Assembly: GCA_950022295.1 (NCBI GenBank)
Contig: OX465598.1
Span: 117,287,001 to 117,351,000, forward strand
Source: Bromus sterilis
Taxonomy: Eukaryota; Streptophyta; Magnoliopsida; Poales; Poaceae
Reading direction: 5' to 3'
Length of the DNA stretch: 64,000 nucleotides
Every line of letters begins with the position of its first letter. Position 1 is the stretch's first letter. The notes under the pieces were generated by a model. That model worked only from the letters and a program-made list of their open reading frames with translations. It was not told the DNA's origin and made no database searches. Positions 9,994 through 23,129 of the stretch are shown here, in pieces. The position numbers were made by a program, and so were the translations under genes.

Positions 9994-11045
9994 TTACAGT
10001 AATCCGGCTGACTTCTGATGTTCCTCTTTTACTCTGTTGCATATGTCACAACATGCCACATAATACGCAATATCATTGCGCATTCCGGTCCACCAGAACG
10101 TGGCCCTCAAATCTTGGTACATCTTGGTACCTCCGGGGTGGATAGAATATGCTGACTCATGTGCTTCTCGTAGTATCTGCTGCCTCAGGTTGTTCTGATT
10201 TGGTACGCATATTCGGTTTTTTAACCATAGCACTCCTTGAGCATCCAGGTGAAAGGATTCGGCCTTGCCATACGGGATCAGTTCCTTAATATCTCTGATT
10301 TCCGAATATTGAGCTTGTGCTTCCTTAATTTTTTCTACAAGGGTTGGAGTTATTTCCTGGGTCTTCATGGTCATCGAGTCACATAACACCAGGTTGAGTT
10401 GAGTTACTTCTTCCCATAATTTTGGGTGGAGCCTCTCCCAGAGTGCATTCACCGAGCTTGGCTTCCGTCTAAGAGCATCGACGACCACATTAGCCTTCCC
10501 GGGATGATAATTAATCCCGAGATCATAATCCTTGACCAGCTCGAGCCACCTTCTTTGCCTGAGGTTGAGGTCCGGCTGCGTGAAGATGTACTTGAGACTC
10601 TTATGATCTGTATATACTTCACACCGTTGTCCGATGAGATAATTCCTCCACATCTTCAATGCGTGAACCACATCAGCTAGTTCAAGGTCATGTGTGGGGT
10701 AATTGACTTCATGTTGGCGTAGCTGCCGGGAGGCATATGCTACAACCTTTCCTTCTTGCATTAGCACACAGCCAAGGCCGCGTTTGGAGGCATCGCAATA
10801 TATATCAAATCCCTTGTGGATGTCTGGAAAGGTCAGGACGGGGGCTGAGGTCAGCTTCGCCTTCAGTTGCTTGAAACTGTCATCACATTCCTTGGTCCAG
10901 ACTAGTTTCTGGTTCTTCTTCAACAGCTCGGTCAAAGGCTTGGCTATCTTGGAGAATCCTTCAATGAATCGGCGATAATAACACGCCAATCCCAAGAAAC
11001 TCCGGACTTCAGTCACCGTGGTTGGTGGCTTCCAATTGAACACAT
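9994..11045 (-). pseudogene. pol: RNase H and integrase zinc-binding region of T1 pol
   Basis: A 349-residue open stretch begins at FNWKPPTTVTEVRSFLGLACYYRRF, the connection after the RT palm. It continues with RNase H (YCDASKRGLGCVLMQEGK, then NYPTHDLELADVVHALK and VYTDHKSLKYIF) and the integrase HHCC finger (HESAYSIHPGGTKMYQDL ... CCDICNRVK). The RNase H acidic residues are visible. The first codons are separated from the rest of RT by the copia insertion; the matching half resumes at 20221 on the other side. The 3' end is a stop after SAGLL. Confidence 0.88.
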
Positions 11046-11050
11046 CGTCC

Positions 11051-13114
11051 TATAGGGAAACGTAGTAGAAAACAAAAAAATTCGGCCTACGAATAGAGAA
11101 CCCAAGATCATCCAAGAAGATTGCATACAAGGTTTTAGGTCATGGCTCACCAACCAATGTAGCGGAAGTAGAGTTGGTGAAGACCGTTGGTGCAGATCCC
11201 CGCAGCTAGGAATTTCAATGACCTCCCAACCGCGAGGATATCGATCCCGCGTACCGTCCCACGATCCGTTGCGCGATCTGTCCCGTGAACCGTCCCGCGA
11301 TCCGTCCCGATCAAGTCCCACGAACAAGTCCCTCGAACATGATCTCCGAGGAAGAAGAAGGACCTCGAAGAAGGATCAAAGGTATGATCCCTCTACCGGT
11401 ATCCACACATCCCGATGTAGCAATCCAGCAGCGCTCCACCATCCAGAGAAGAACGCTACCGAGAGAAACAAGAGGGAGAAGAACCTAGCGGCGTCCGGAC
11501 TAGAAAGATCTAGCCCGAAGAGAATTAGAGGCGCGTGGGATTTAGCTGGGGCAGCCTTGGGGCTTTTCTGGTGTGTCTTTGGGGCTACCCCTGCCCCCGA
11601 ATATATAGGTGGAAGCCTGGGGTCGCAACTTGGGCGAGGGTTCTCCCCAAAGTCGGTTTTAGCCACCAGGAGGAGTCCAACACGGATTCCTGTACGAAAC
11701 GCCGCGGACTACGGCGTCTAGGAGGGAAACGCCAGGGACCCTGGCGTTTTTCCCTGGCCCCCAAGGAAAGTCTATTTCCCACCGACCTACGGCCTTGTGG
11801 ACCTTCCTACTTGGCCTAGCTTCGGTTTCCGCATTTTGGAGAGTTCCATAACCCTCCAGATACTTCCATAAGCTCCCGAGAACCTCCCGAAACATTTCTA
11901 GAAGTCCCGGAATAATTTCCCGATATTTCGTAACCTTTCCACAACTATTACCGAATGTTGCAAAACCTTCCGAGACTATTACGGATGTCTTGTTACTACT
12001 TCAAGACTCTTCTTGAATGTTTCGAAATCATCCGAGACCGTTCACGAATATTCTGAAACCATTCGGCACAACCTAGAACACTTCTAGTGCTACCCAAAAA
12101 CACTTCCGGTTCCACCCGAAACAATTTCGGTATCCTTTCTCTTTTCATCTCCTAGTTCTCTAACAGATTACTACTCGTTAAGTGTGTGACCCAATAGGTT
12201 CGGTATAATGCGGACATGACTCAGAACATCTTCCGGACATAGGTCAACAGCCTTTTGTCAATAGCCAATAATCAACAGCGGAGCCATGGACACCCATGTT
12301 GACTCCCGCACATACACGAATAAACTTCGAGTGAACCTTTATGTTAGCCATGTACCCTTCCCTTTGCTTCGCGATATATGACAAAGTCAGAGGAGAGAAG
12401 TTTGGCACCCATGTGTAACAACTTCTTGAACACAAGCCACTCGTTATCCTCTTTGCTCGTTTGTCCTTTTTCTCGTTATCGTATTCCGGTATCCCCGTGA
12501 CTAAATCACAATGCGTCTGGCCAGACTATATTGGATACCGTCATACCGAGTGGGCCCAAAGTCAATATCTCTTCATCGTGAAGGAGAAAATCCCATTCTT
12601 GAACTATCACAGTCACTAGCCACACCATCTGACATACCCAGAACTTATTTTACTACTTCCCATTTACGGGAGGATTCATCTAAGAACCAAAGCATGTCTT
12701 CTTGTGTGAAGCAACTCGATACTCTCATGGTCTAAGGAATTACGTATATGATAACATTTCATGATATGACTTATAACGTAGTTACGATGTGATCTCTAAG
12801 TATATCATTCAATACTGGGGTCGGTTCAACATCATTGTTCTGCTAACAATATGTTCCCATTGCTACTGACATCCTTGTTACAAGAACAATGTCCATGATT
12901 AAGAAAACGTAATCATCAGTTAGCACATGAGCTGGTCTTAGAGGCTAAACCAGGAACTCTTTGTGTTTACATTTCCACACATGCAAGTGAGTTTTCTTCT
13001 GAATCTCATAGTCAGGTTCATTGCAATTATGGCACAGAAATATAAACATTAATTACGAACGTGGAAATATATATAATAACATTTTATTATTGCCTCTAGG
13101 GCATATTTCCAACA
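11051..13114 (-). repeat. 3' LTR of the BARE/Angela element
   Basis: This is the downstream LTR in element orientation. It is equal in length to the other LTR and about 99 percent identical by eye. The outer terminus reads TATAGGG in place of TGTAGGG on the + strand, a G-to-A change at the LTR end. Small ORFs here are shared with the other LTR and are not genes. The TATA-like site is at 11600-11607. Confidence 0.92.
11599..11609 (-). promoter_or_regulatory. Candidate TATA box in the copia LTR
   Basis: On the minus strand the LTR reads CACCTATATATTCGG upstream of a GC-rich leader. The equivalent site in the other LTR is at about 18700-18710. It would be the core promoter for the element transcript; this is inferred from motif and position only. 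Confidence 0.45.
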
Positions 13115-13127
13115 GTCTCCCACTTGC
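13115..13127 (-). other. Polypurine tract of the BARE/Angela element
   Basis: The minus strand reads GCAAGTGGGAGAC immediately before the 3' LTR, the standard second-strand primer of this family. Confidence 0.85.
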
Positions 13128-16100
13128 ACTAGAGTCAATAATATTATCAGTGCTTCAGCACTTTACACCTATGGCATACCGGTGTAATACATGCTTCATT
13201 TGTGGTATAGACTTCATCATCGGATCTGACATTTCAGGCCCGTTTGTATCTTGCATATCTTCGCGTTTTCACGCTATCATAAAATTCACTAATTTTATCA
13301 GTTTAGCCTTGTATATGTTTGAATCATTTGGTAGGACCTTGGTTCCTTTAGAATAAGTCATGAAATCATTCATCAATGTTCCATGAGCTTCAAGCATCTT
13401 GGAAACCATACCATGTTCATAAATGAACTGATAATTCAAAAATACCCTCCCTTGTTACTTCTTTAAGCAACAATATACTCAGCCTCTGTTATAGAATTTT
13501 CCATAGTATCTAACTTAACACAGTTCCTCCATACTGTGACACCCTTATGTGTGAAACACATAATCCCAATTAAAATCGAAAATCGGTCGGAGTAAGTATG
13601 AAGACTGAATTGGTGTAACTGTTTACATCAAAATTCAGCTGGTGTAACTTGTTACAACGAGCTCTTCATTATCTTCATTTTCCGAGAAACATATCTTATC
13701 AATCATAAGTTTAACTTTTCACTGTTTGTCCAATGATCAACATATTGATCACTTTGGTATCTTGCTCACAACCTTTTGGAGCACTGGACATATCTGGTCG
13801 TTTTACATATTATGGTGTACATGATTAATCCAAACACATAGGTGAGTGAAATCCAATTCATGTGTTTTGCTTATCTGTGTTCATGAACACCGATTTCTGC
13901 AAACAACTTTTCACCATGACCTCGGCAAGAACATCCTTCTTGGTGTTTTCATACTAAACTACTTTAGTATCATGTCAATATGTAGTGTTGGCTTTAGCAT
14001 GATCAAGCACTTACTATCTTCATAGATCACTGTGCTCAATACTAATGCTATATTAGCCCAAGTTCTTCAACTGAAAACTAATTCCAATGAAGTCCTTATT
14101 CGTCTCAAGAAATTTATATCATTTCCAATCAACAATATGTCATCTACATAAGGTTTTAGAAATATCATTCAGCTCCCACTTACTTTCTTGAACATTCAAG
14201 CATCTTCGTTTATTCCCGATGAAAACAAACTCTTTTGGCAATTTCATCATAACGAAAATTCCAACTCCATTGTACTAGCTTCAGTCCATCACTGGATATC
14301 CAAGGCTTGCATCTATTTTAGCATCCTTTGAATCGACAAAACATTCCAGTCGTATCACATATACGTCCTTTGTTATATTTCCGTGTAGGAACTTTGTTTT
14401 GACGTTCATTCTACCATATCCTATAAATGAGATATGTAGTAATTGCTAATATAACCCGAACTGACTAAAGCATCTCTACGGTCGAAACTATTTCGCCGTA
14501 GTCAACGTTTGAACTTGCTAGAAAACAATTTTCCAACGAGTTGAGCTTTATGGATAAAACAATTTCATCCGAATCAATTATAGATCCATATATATATTCT
14601 TCAGACTTTTATTCTTTTAGAGGGTCTACCAAGTTCAAAACTTGACTTACTTCCATGGATACTATCTCGGATTATTTGGCATTTAGCCAAATCCCGGAGT
14701 CAGGGCCCATCAACGCTTCTTTGTATATCACAGGTTTATCATTGTCGAACAATAATCTCTCGTCTTACATATCATGAATGTTTGTACGAGTTTTTTCTAA
14801 CCTGTGTGGTTCATCTGCGCACTTATTTTAAGATTCAACAATCTTTAACAAGTTGCACTGTCCTCCCACTCACTCTTTTGCAAGAAACTATTTTCTTCCA
14901 AATATATTGTTCTTAACAGCAAACAGTTTTGCTTTTGTGTAGTGATAGAGTAATACCAAACCTTTTGGAATAACCTTAACAAAGTACCACTTATCTGATT
15001 TGGTGTTTTGAGCATGTCAAACACATGTCTCATATACCCAAATTTTAAGAAAAGACAATATGGTTTTAACACTTCCATTCCACATCTAATATGGTGTCAT
15101 TTCAACAGATTTGATGGTGCTCTTTTCAGTGTAAAAGCCGTAGTCTCTAACGCATAACTTTAATAAGTATAATGGCAAATTGATAAACATCATATTTATC
15201 TTACCATGTCATACATGGCTTGATTATATCTCTCGAACACTTTACTCATAGTGGTGTTCCGGGAGACGCAAGTTATGACACTTCTTCAGAACTCATCAGA
15301 CGTTCGCTAAACTTGTAACTCAAATATTACTTTCTACAATCTAATTTGCAGAAGCTTTATTTTCTCATTACAATGAATTTCTATTTCACTCTAAAATTCC
15401 TTGAACATTTCAAAGATTACAGACGTATGTCTCTATTGAACAGATATCCACATATCTACTACAACTCATGAGTGAAGATAGGGAATCCACTGCACACAAC
15501 TACACTTATTGGACTACACACATCATCATGTATGATTACCAATGGTTTAGTTTCCCGTTCATGTATGGACTATCAACGGTGTTTTAGTCACATTACTTCG
15601 AGACAAAGATCGCAAGCGTCAAGTGATTCATAGTCATATGACTCGAAAGTCCATCACTTATGGAAATTCTTCATGCATGTTATGTCACTTGTGATAAACG
15701 GCAGTGCCACATCTATGTGGTATTTCTGTCAGTCTTGCGACATTTAGCGTCAGTGTTATGGATGTTTAGTATTATTATCAAGTTTCATAACATACAACCT
15801 ATTCATAATGGAAGTATGGCCTTTACGCTATTCATAGCTTTGAACAACTCTCTTGCAACAAACATGATTCAAAATGATGTTTTGCAACAAGGATAAAGTG
15901 TAGTGACAATTTACTCAACTCTAAAATGAATTATGAAGATAATCATAGAGTCAACACACACTATAGTAAACCTTTTACCGAGTTCTCGTGCGTGTCAAAA
16001 CTCATCATTAGCTAGTCATAAAGGCCATAGTATTTCTTGTATCGAGTTGCAACAATATGCAATCGATGTGATATTCCGGTGATCAACAGTTTAATCACAA

Positions 16101-18138
16101 TATACAGAATCCACAATTAACTGCTTAATCATGATTCCCAAGAATTACATGTCTTGACCAGCAATGAATTCATCTATAACTCCGTATGACTTTCATTTCT
16201 GAGCTGGTTATTCCAGTCTTCTTTCGTTTTGCCTTTATACGTATCATAGCTCTATTTCCAATGTCACTCCTACTCACAAAAACTCACACATGATTAAGGA
16301 TGGCGCGGGCCATGGACTTTCCGACGTGTAAGTCTTACTAACACCGTTTGGAACTTCCTTTCCCTTAATTCCCATCATCATATGATCGGTGTTCTTCTGG
16401 ATCCCACACTTATCAGTTTTGTTTGAGCACAATGAACATTTTTCACTAATGCTTACAATCATACATTGTACTAGATATCTTATATCCTATATCAATTGTC
16501 TTACTACTGAAAACAGTTTTTCAGTTCCATGAATGTCAAGTAACTATCCCAAATGTTTCGAAGTTCGGGTTTCATGGTGATTACGACAATACACTTAGCT
16601 GTGGTGGAATTCTTAGCATTTTTGATTGATGGACGTAAGTCACATCATCCATAGCATCAGAGGGAGAGCATAAAAAATTTGCGATAGGACAAGCTCCTTC
16701 TCGACACTATTGAGGATAGTCCTCACAATACGGTACCAATCATAAAGTTTTTACCAAATAATACAGTTAATCAAAATCAATTGGGAAGGTGGTAACGCGA
16801 GCCATTATTCTACAACGATAATGCAAATACTAAGACTTTGTTCATAATTAAGTTGCACTTGTGATTAATCAATTTAATTAAGTGCGCTCCCACTCAGATC
16901 AATATCTCTCGTAATTGATGCTGGAGTGATTCAAGATCCAACCCAATCGTCTGCCATTGATGTGACATCACTGATGACTTAGACTGGACCGGTAGGCCAA
17001 CTTTCCAATCACGCCAAAGGTGATTCTTGTTCATCTTTCGATGGGCGTGTTCCGGTAGCAAAATTTTATCCAAACCGTCAAGACAACCAAGTGTAATTGC
17101 AGTGTGTTCTTAACACACCCGCCTTTTATGCGTCACACCGTGTGCACCCATGTGACATGACCTGCTCCGATGTGAAACATAGTATAGACGGTGCTACAGT
17201 TGGAAGAACACTATCAACTTGATATTGTATTGCGAGAGATCACCCTAATAAAATACGACTACCGGGCATCAAACAAGGGTGCATCAAAGGGATAATCCTC
17301 ACAGGCAGTTCATAAAATTATGTGATATAGTATAGCCCTTTGCTTCGTGAAGTCTTCATTGTCTTCACGTCGTCGTGGTTGAAGTCACCGTGTCCACCAA
17401 CTTTGTCCTTGGCGCCGGGAACATCACCACGGCTTCCGGCATGTGCGTCGGGGTCCACCTCCGCATCGTAGATCATCACCTTGCATCTATCTATTGCTTT
17501 GCCTCGAGCTAATAAACAGTTCTGGCACGCAGGCCATAATTAAGTGACAATCATATGACTCCAGTCATCATGCCGTACCACGTCACGCAGGTCACGAATA
17601 AATATTACATCATATAGCATCTCATACAAACACATTGCAAATCTTGAAGGCTATACCACATCACATGCATACTCTGCAAAAACAAGTTAGATCGCTATAT
17701 ACACGAGTTGTTGCAATTTTATCGTGGTTGATTAGCAGGTTACATGCAAACGTTGTTCCCTATACAAACCAAACACGATACTTCAATGTTGCTAGTTTAA
17801 CGTTCGGGGTGCGTGTAGCAACTAATGCCACAAGCCAAAATTCGTTCAACGCGTGACCCCCGTGTGGATTTGAGTTCATAAAATCCACAAGCCCCTCCAT
17901 GTTAAATCTTCTATTGCGAGATTAAGATGAGATCCAAGGAGTTTGATGTAGACCATGATCAAGGAAACCAGCATACTGAAAGCAGCATAGAGGGATCGAT
18001 GGAAAAATCAATCCTTGTAGCAAAACCTCAACTTGCCATCAAGCATAGAAAAAATCACATGACAGGGAAGCAACAAGAAAATCAATGCCTCATATCACAC
18101 ATATGATCTAGACCTAAACATGCATCTAATCAAGGATC
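13128..18138 (-). pseudogene. Degenerate copia gag-pol region
   Basis: No open frame longer than about 110 codons exists in this 5-kb stretch, yet copia homology can be read on the minus strand. Near 16530-16640 there is a gag fragment (AKCIVVITMKPELRN). Near 14440-14500 the start of RT has stops at conserved positions. Near 14090-14150 the catalytic block YVDDILLIGND is intact. Order and spacing are those of a full-length Angela/BARE element with gag, integrase and RT-RNase H in series. Integrase and RNase H were not resolved. Many independent stops and frameshifts mean no protein could be made from this copy. Confidence 0.75.
14085..14510 (-). pseudogene. Copia reverse transcriptase remnant
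   Basis: Read on the minus strand, a block VDYGEIVSTVEML followed by a stop, then VRVILAIT, corresponds to the conserved start of copia RT. About 300 bases later YVDDILLIGND is the YVDD active-site motif. At least two stops (one after the EML-equivalent, one replacing the residue after the IW-equivalent) destroy the frame. Confidence 0.75.
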
Positions 18139-18150
18139 GCTCTGATACCA
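18139..18150 (-). other. Primer binding site (tRNA-iMet) of the copia element
   Basis: The + strand gctctgatacca is the complement of TGGTATCAGAGC, the 12 bases pairing with initiator tRNA-Met, one base from the 5' LTR at 18152. Confidence 0.92.
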
Positions 18151-18151
18151 C

Positions 18152-20215
18152 TGTAGGGAAACATAGTAGAAAACAAAAAAATTCGGCCTACGAATCAAGA
18201 ACCCAAGATCATCCAAGAAGATTGCATACAAGGTTTTAGGTCATGGCTCACCAACCAATGTAGCGGAAGTAGAGTTGGTGAAGACCGTTGGTGCAGATCC
18301 CCGCAGCTAGGAATTTCAATGACCTCCCAACCGCGAGGATATCGATCCCGCGTACCGTTCCACGATCCGTTGCGCGATTTGTCCCGTGAACCGTCCCGCG
18401 ATCCGTCCCGATCAAGTCCCACGAACAAGTCCCTCGAACATGATCTCCGAGGAAGAAGAAGGACCTCGAAGAAGGATCAAAGGTATGATCCCTCTACCGG
18501 TATCCACACATCCCGATGTAGCAATCCAGCAGCGCTCCGCCATCCAGAGAAGAACGCTACCGAGAGAAACTAGAGGGAGAAGAGCCTAGCGGCGTCCGGA
18601 CTAGAAAGATCTAGCCCGAAGAGAATTAGAGGCGCGTGGGATTTAGCTGGGGCAGCCTTGGGGCTTTTCTGGTGTGTCTTTCGGGCTACCCCTGCCCCCG
18701 AATATATAGGTGGAAGCCTGGGGTCGCAACTTGGGCGAGGGTTCTCCCCAAAGTCGGTTTTAGCCACCAGGAGGAGTCCAACACGGATTCCTGTACGAAA
18801 CGCCGCGGACTACGGCGTCTAGGAGGGAAACGCCAGGGACCCTGGCGTTTTTCCCTGGCCCCCAAGGAAAGTCTATTTCCCACCGACCTACGGCCTTGTG
18901 GACCTTCCTACTTGGCCTAGCTTCGGTTTCCGCGTTTTGGAGAGTTCCATAACCCTCCAGATACTTCCATAAGCTCCCGAGAACCTCTCGAAACATTTCT
19001 AGAAGTCCCGGAATAATTTCCCGATGTTTCGTAACCTTTCCACAACTATTACCGAATGTTGCAAAACCTTCCGAGACTATTACGGATGTCTTGTTACTAC
19101 TTCAAGACTCTTCTTGAATGTTCCGAAATCATCCGAGACCGTTCACGAATATTCTGAAACCATTCGACACAACCTAGAACACTTCTAGTGCTACCCAAAA
19201 ATACTTCCGGTTCCACCCGAAACAATTTCGGTATCCTTTCTCTTTTCATCTCCTAGTTCTCTAACAGATTACTACTCGTTAAGTGTGTGACCCAATAGGT
19301 TCGGTATAATGCGGACATGACTCAGAACATCTTCCGGACATAGGTCAACAGCCTTTTGTCAATAGCCAATAATCAACAGCGGAGCCATGGACACCCATGT
19401 TGACTCCCGCACATACACGAATAAACTTCGAGTGAACCTTTATGTTAGCCATGTACCCTTCCCTTTGCTTCGCGATATCTGACAAAGTCAGAGGAGAGAA
19501 GTTTGGCACCCATGTGTAACAACTTATTGAACAGAAGCCACTCGTTATCCTCTTTGCTCGTTTGTCCTTTTTCTCGTTATCGTATTCCGGTATCCCCGTG
19601 ACTAAATCACAATGCGTCTGGCCAGACTATATTGGATACCGTCATACCGAGTGGGCCCAAAGTCAATATCTCTTCATCGTGAAGGAGAAAATCCCATTCT
19701 TGAACTATCACAGTCACTAGCCACACCATCTGACATACCCAGAACTTATTTTACTACTTCCCATTTACGGGAGGATTCATCTAAGAACCAAAGCATGTCT
19801 TCCTGTGTGAAGCAACTCGATACTCTCATGGTCTAAGGAATTACGTATATGATAACATTTCATGATATGACTTATAACGTAGTTACGATGTGATCTCTAA
19901 GTATATCATTCAATACTGGGGTCGGTTCATCATCATTGTTCTGCTAACAATATGTTCCCATTGCTACTGACATCCTTGTTACAAGAACAATGTCCATGAT
20001 TAAGAAAATGTAATCATCAGTTAGCACATGAGCTGGTCTTAGAGGCTAAACCAGGAACTCTTGGTGTTTACATTTCCACACATGCAAGTGAGTTTTCTTC
20101 TGAATCTCATAGTCAGGGTCATTGCAATTATAGCACAGAAATATAAACATTAATTACGAACGTGGAAATATATATAATAACATTTTATTATTGCCTCTAG
20201 GGCATATTTCCAACA
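18152..20215 (-). repeat. 5' LTR of the BARE/Angela element
   Basis: This is the upstream LTR in element orientation, 2064 bp, bounded by TG and CA on the + strand (TGTAGGGAAAC ... ATTTCCAACA). It is next to the primer site on its inner side and the CGTCC duplication on its outer side. No gene. Confidence 0.93.
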
Positions 20216-20220
20216 CGTCC

Positions 20221-21582
20221 ACCTTGCTGGGGTCTACGGCCACTCCTTGAGCTGTCAGGATATGCCCAAAAATCACACCTCCTTTAATCAAAACTCGCAC
20301 TTGATGAACTTGGTGTAAAGGCGGTGAACTCGCAGTCGTTCCAACACTGTGCGGAGATGCTGCTTATGTTCTTCTTCACTTCTGGAGTATATGAGTATGT
20401 CATCAATGAATACCACCACGAATTTGTCCAGAAAGTCCATGAAGACCTTGTTCATCATGCCCATGAAATATGCTGGAGCATTTGTCAAGCCAAATGACAT
20501 GACCGTGAATTCATATAGGCCATATCTGCTGGTGAAGGCCATCTTGGGAATGTCTTCCTTCCTGATCTTCAGTTGGTAATAGCCCGTACGAAGATCTATC
20601 TTGGAGAATACCCGGGCACCCTTCAGTTGGTCGAACAGGTCATCAATGCGGGGCAGCGGGTACTTATTCTTGATGGTGACTTCATTTAGGGGGAGGTAGT
20701 CCACACACATCCGCAAGGTGCCATCTTTCTTCTTGACAAACAATATCGGTGACCCCCAAGGTGAGGTGCTAGGACGAATGTACCCTTTCTGCAATAATTC
20801 ATCCAACTGCTTCTTCAGCTCCACCAGTTCGGTGGACGGCATTCGGTAATACTGCTTGTATATTGGGGAGGTCCCGGGAACAATCTCGATGGCGAACTCC
20901 AGCTCCCTGTCTAGCGGCATACCCGGAAATTCTTCTGGGAACAAATCTGGGAATTCTATGACCACTGGAATCTTGCCCATTTCTATGGTGGTGATCTGGC
21001 ATACTGCTATCTCCTTCTTGTGCGGCACTCCAACAGCCGTGAATCGGGTTGCCTTCCCGTCTGGGTTGACCAGTTCCACTATTCGGGTCTTGAAGGCGAG
21101 GCGAACATCATGTGCGGTGAGCCAGTCAACTCCAAGGATTGCATCTAGCCCCTTGGATTCCAACAACATGAGAGAGGTTGGGAACTTCACTCCATATATC
21201 TCAATTGTCAGGTCCTTGCATATGCTGTCTGCTCTGAGCACACCTCCAGGGGTTTTGACCACCACGATTTTGTCCAAAAGAGAGATGGGAAAATTGTTTT
21301 GGGTGTCAAAACTTCGCGACATAAACAAGTCGGTTGCCCTAGAGTCAAATAATATAGCCGCGAGTATGTTATTAATAGGAACATACCGATAAACACGTCG
21401 GGGGACTCGCGAGCTTCTTCGGCCGAGACGTGGTTGACTCGAGCCTGACGATAGTTGTTCCGCCCCCCAATGTTGTTGACTGGAGGTGCTGGTTTTCCCA
21501 TATTGTTTGTGCATTGTCTGGCAAAGTGCCCTTGCTTTCCGCAATTAAAGAAGGTGTTGTTGCGAAGGCAGTCTTCCCTCAC
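20221..21582 (-). pseudogene. pol: Zinc knuckle, protease and reverse transcriptase of T1
   Basis: At the start (21540-21582) the gag zinc knuckle reads FFNCGKQGHFARQC, so the first Cys of CX2CX4HX4C is Phe. After a frameshift near 21385 the protease reads ILFDSRATDLFMS: the D-S-G catalytic triplet has become D-S-R, which should abolish activity. RT is well preserved over about 250 residues, with LPLNEVTIKNKYPLPRIDD, FSKIDLRTGYYQLKI, FGLTNAPAYF and FIDDILIYSRSEEEH (the Y/FxDD active site). A stop follows KFIKCEF near 20288. The frame then runs to the copia insertion at 20220. Confidence 0.87.
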
Positions 21583-22496
21583 TTGGTTGCTGATGTAAGG
21601 CTTTCCCTAGGTTGTCGTCTTGTTGGTTTGCGGTGTTGCCATTGTTCCAGGAGGGCTTGAAGTTGGCTTGAGAAGGCTGGGGAGCGGGCTGCACCATACG
21701 TGGCTTCTGGGCATATGGCTCATAAGGGGTCTTCTTGGCTTCATGCTTGCGCTTGCGGTCTTCATACGCCACCTTGTGCTCGACAACAGACTTATACTCA
21801 CGCTCTGCTATGATGGCCTTGTTGACCAGAGTCTGGAAGTCTGGGAAGTCCAGCATGCTGAGCTGACAACGGAGAGTGGGGGTGAGCCCACTAAGGAAGC
21901 GGTCCACCTTTCTTTCTTAAGTGACCACATCGTGAACAGAGTATCTTGCCAGATGGTTGAACTTGTTCAGATATTCAGTCACAGTCATGCTGCCTTGGAC
22001 AAGAGCGAGAAATTATCACAGTCATGCTTTGACCAAGCAACAGATCCCAACTGATGTCTTCTCCTGCAGGCCATACTGCCTTGGTATTGTCCCACCAAAT
22101 TGCGGCATAGCCCTCAAAGTAGTGGGCGGCGAATGGGACCTTGTCTACCTCATCACAGTGAGCGATCTCTAGTTTCTTTTCCATGGTCCTCAGCCAGTCA
22201 TCAACCTCAATGGGATTTGTTGCTTGGTCAAAGCTCGGCGGTTGGGTGCGTTGAAAATCGGATAGCTTGGAGCGTGACCCTTGATTCTGATTCTATCCCA
22301 CAATGTTCTGCATACCTCTCAAGAATTCCATGAGATCCTGATTCCTCCTTTCTTCAAACATCCTCATGATCTGATATGGGGTCGGTGCCTGCGTCGGATG
22401 AGGTGGTGGATGCTCGGGTGACAGTCCAGCTTGCCTGGCGGATCGATGACGAGGGGTGTCGTCGTCACCAGAGTGGTTGCCTTCACCTCGCCTCAT
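21545..22496 (-). pseudogene. gag: gag of T1
   Basis: The start is inferred at the ATG near 22496 (MRRGEGNHSGDDDTPRHRSA). A stop lies at 22293. The core resumes in the same frame as DWLRTMEKKLEIAHCDEVDK ... AAIWWDNTKAVW (about 21975-22230), with the conserved WW. After a frame change, the C-terminal segment RFLSGLTPTLRCQLSMLDF (21545-21907) leads into the zinc knuckle. The capsid-forming Gag cannot be made from this copy. Confidence 0.8.
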
Positions 22497-23129
22497 CCTA
22501 TATCCGTTCCCAATATAGAGCACTAAAATCATGAGAAACCACAAAAGGGGAAATAAGCAAAGTGACGGCAAGGCAAAAAGAACTCGAAACACCAAAAGGC
22601 AGTGGTGGGTGACTATCCGAACCCTTGTAAAAATTGGTGAATAATCCAGCGACCACCAGAACGGTCTTGACAACACAGATCTGGGACATTGCTGGGGTAA
22701 CTCGACCTCTTGCTCAAGAAGGCCGTAGCACAGCTCAGAACTTGGAGCAAGGGCGATAAGAAGAAAGCAGTGGTCCCCTAAGACGGCCGAGAAAACAGCT
22801 CAGAACATAGGGTCTCCACTGCGAAAATAAACTCAAGAACTGCTCGAGACGGATGGAAAGAAGCTCAGAACATGGGCCGGTTGTTGAAAGAGAAAATGTA
22901 AAGGAGGCATCCACCCGGAAGGCCGACCAAGAATCAACATAGAACCAGGCGTGGTGCCATTTATCGAGAAAAGTGAGTAAGGGTCCGTCCAAGTCATCTA
23001 CACCAAAATGAAAAATACGGAAACAGCATCAACAAAAATCCGAACGAAAAGCGAAGCAACCTCATAATTATACATAGCATTACAACAGCATACATAGCAA
23101 CTAGTAAAGGATAGCATAACGAGTACTGA
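22497..23129 (-). other. Non-coding spacer between accessory ORF and gag of T1
   Basis: There is no credible gene. The phrase agctcagaac occurs three times (near 22733, 22797 and 22863) with related surroundings, suggesting an old short tandem repeat in the leader. A minus frame at 22735-22992 is open for 85 codons but has no recognised domain. Confidence 0.5.

Larger units (their letters stand above)
11051..20215 (-). mobile_element. BARE/Angela/WIS-type Ty1/Copia element, complete but coding-dead
   Basis: Two 2064-bp LTRs (11051-13114 and 18152-20215) flank an internal region of about 5 kb. In the minus orientation the LTR begins TGTTGGAAATATGCCCTAGA and ends CGTTTCCCTACA (the left copy is mutated to TATA at its last bases). 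These ends are hallmarks of the Triticeae BARE-1/Angela/WIS group. A perfect 5-bp target duplication, CGTCC, lies at 11046-11050 and 20216-20220, inside T1 pol. The tRNA-iMet primer site and the polypurine tract are both present. Internal coding is unreadable, with remnants of gag near 16.6 kb and RT near 14.1-14.5 kb. By eye the LTRs differ at roughly 25 positions. Confidence 0.93.

Noticed and set aside
13021..13356. 111-codon plus-strand ORF
   Set aside because: It spans the junction of the copia LTR and internal region on the strand opposite to the element and has no known motif.
20856..21392. 178-codon plus-strand ORF
   Set aside because: It is antisense to the protease-RT frame of T1 and has no independent support.
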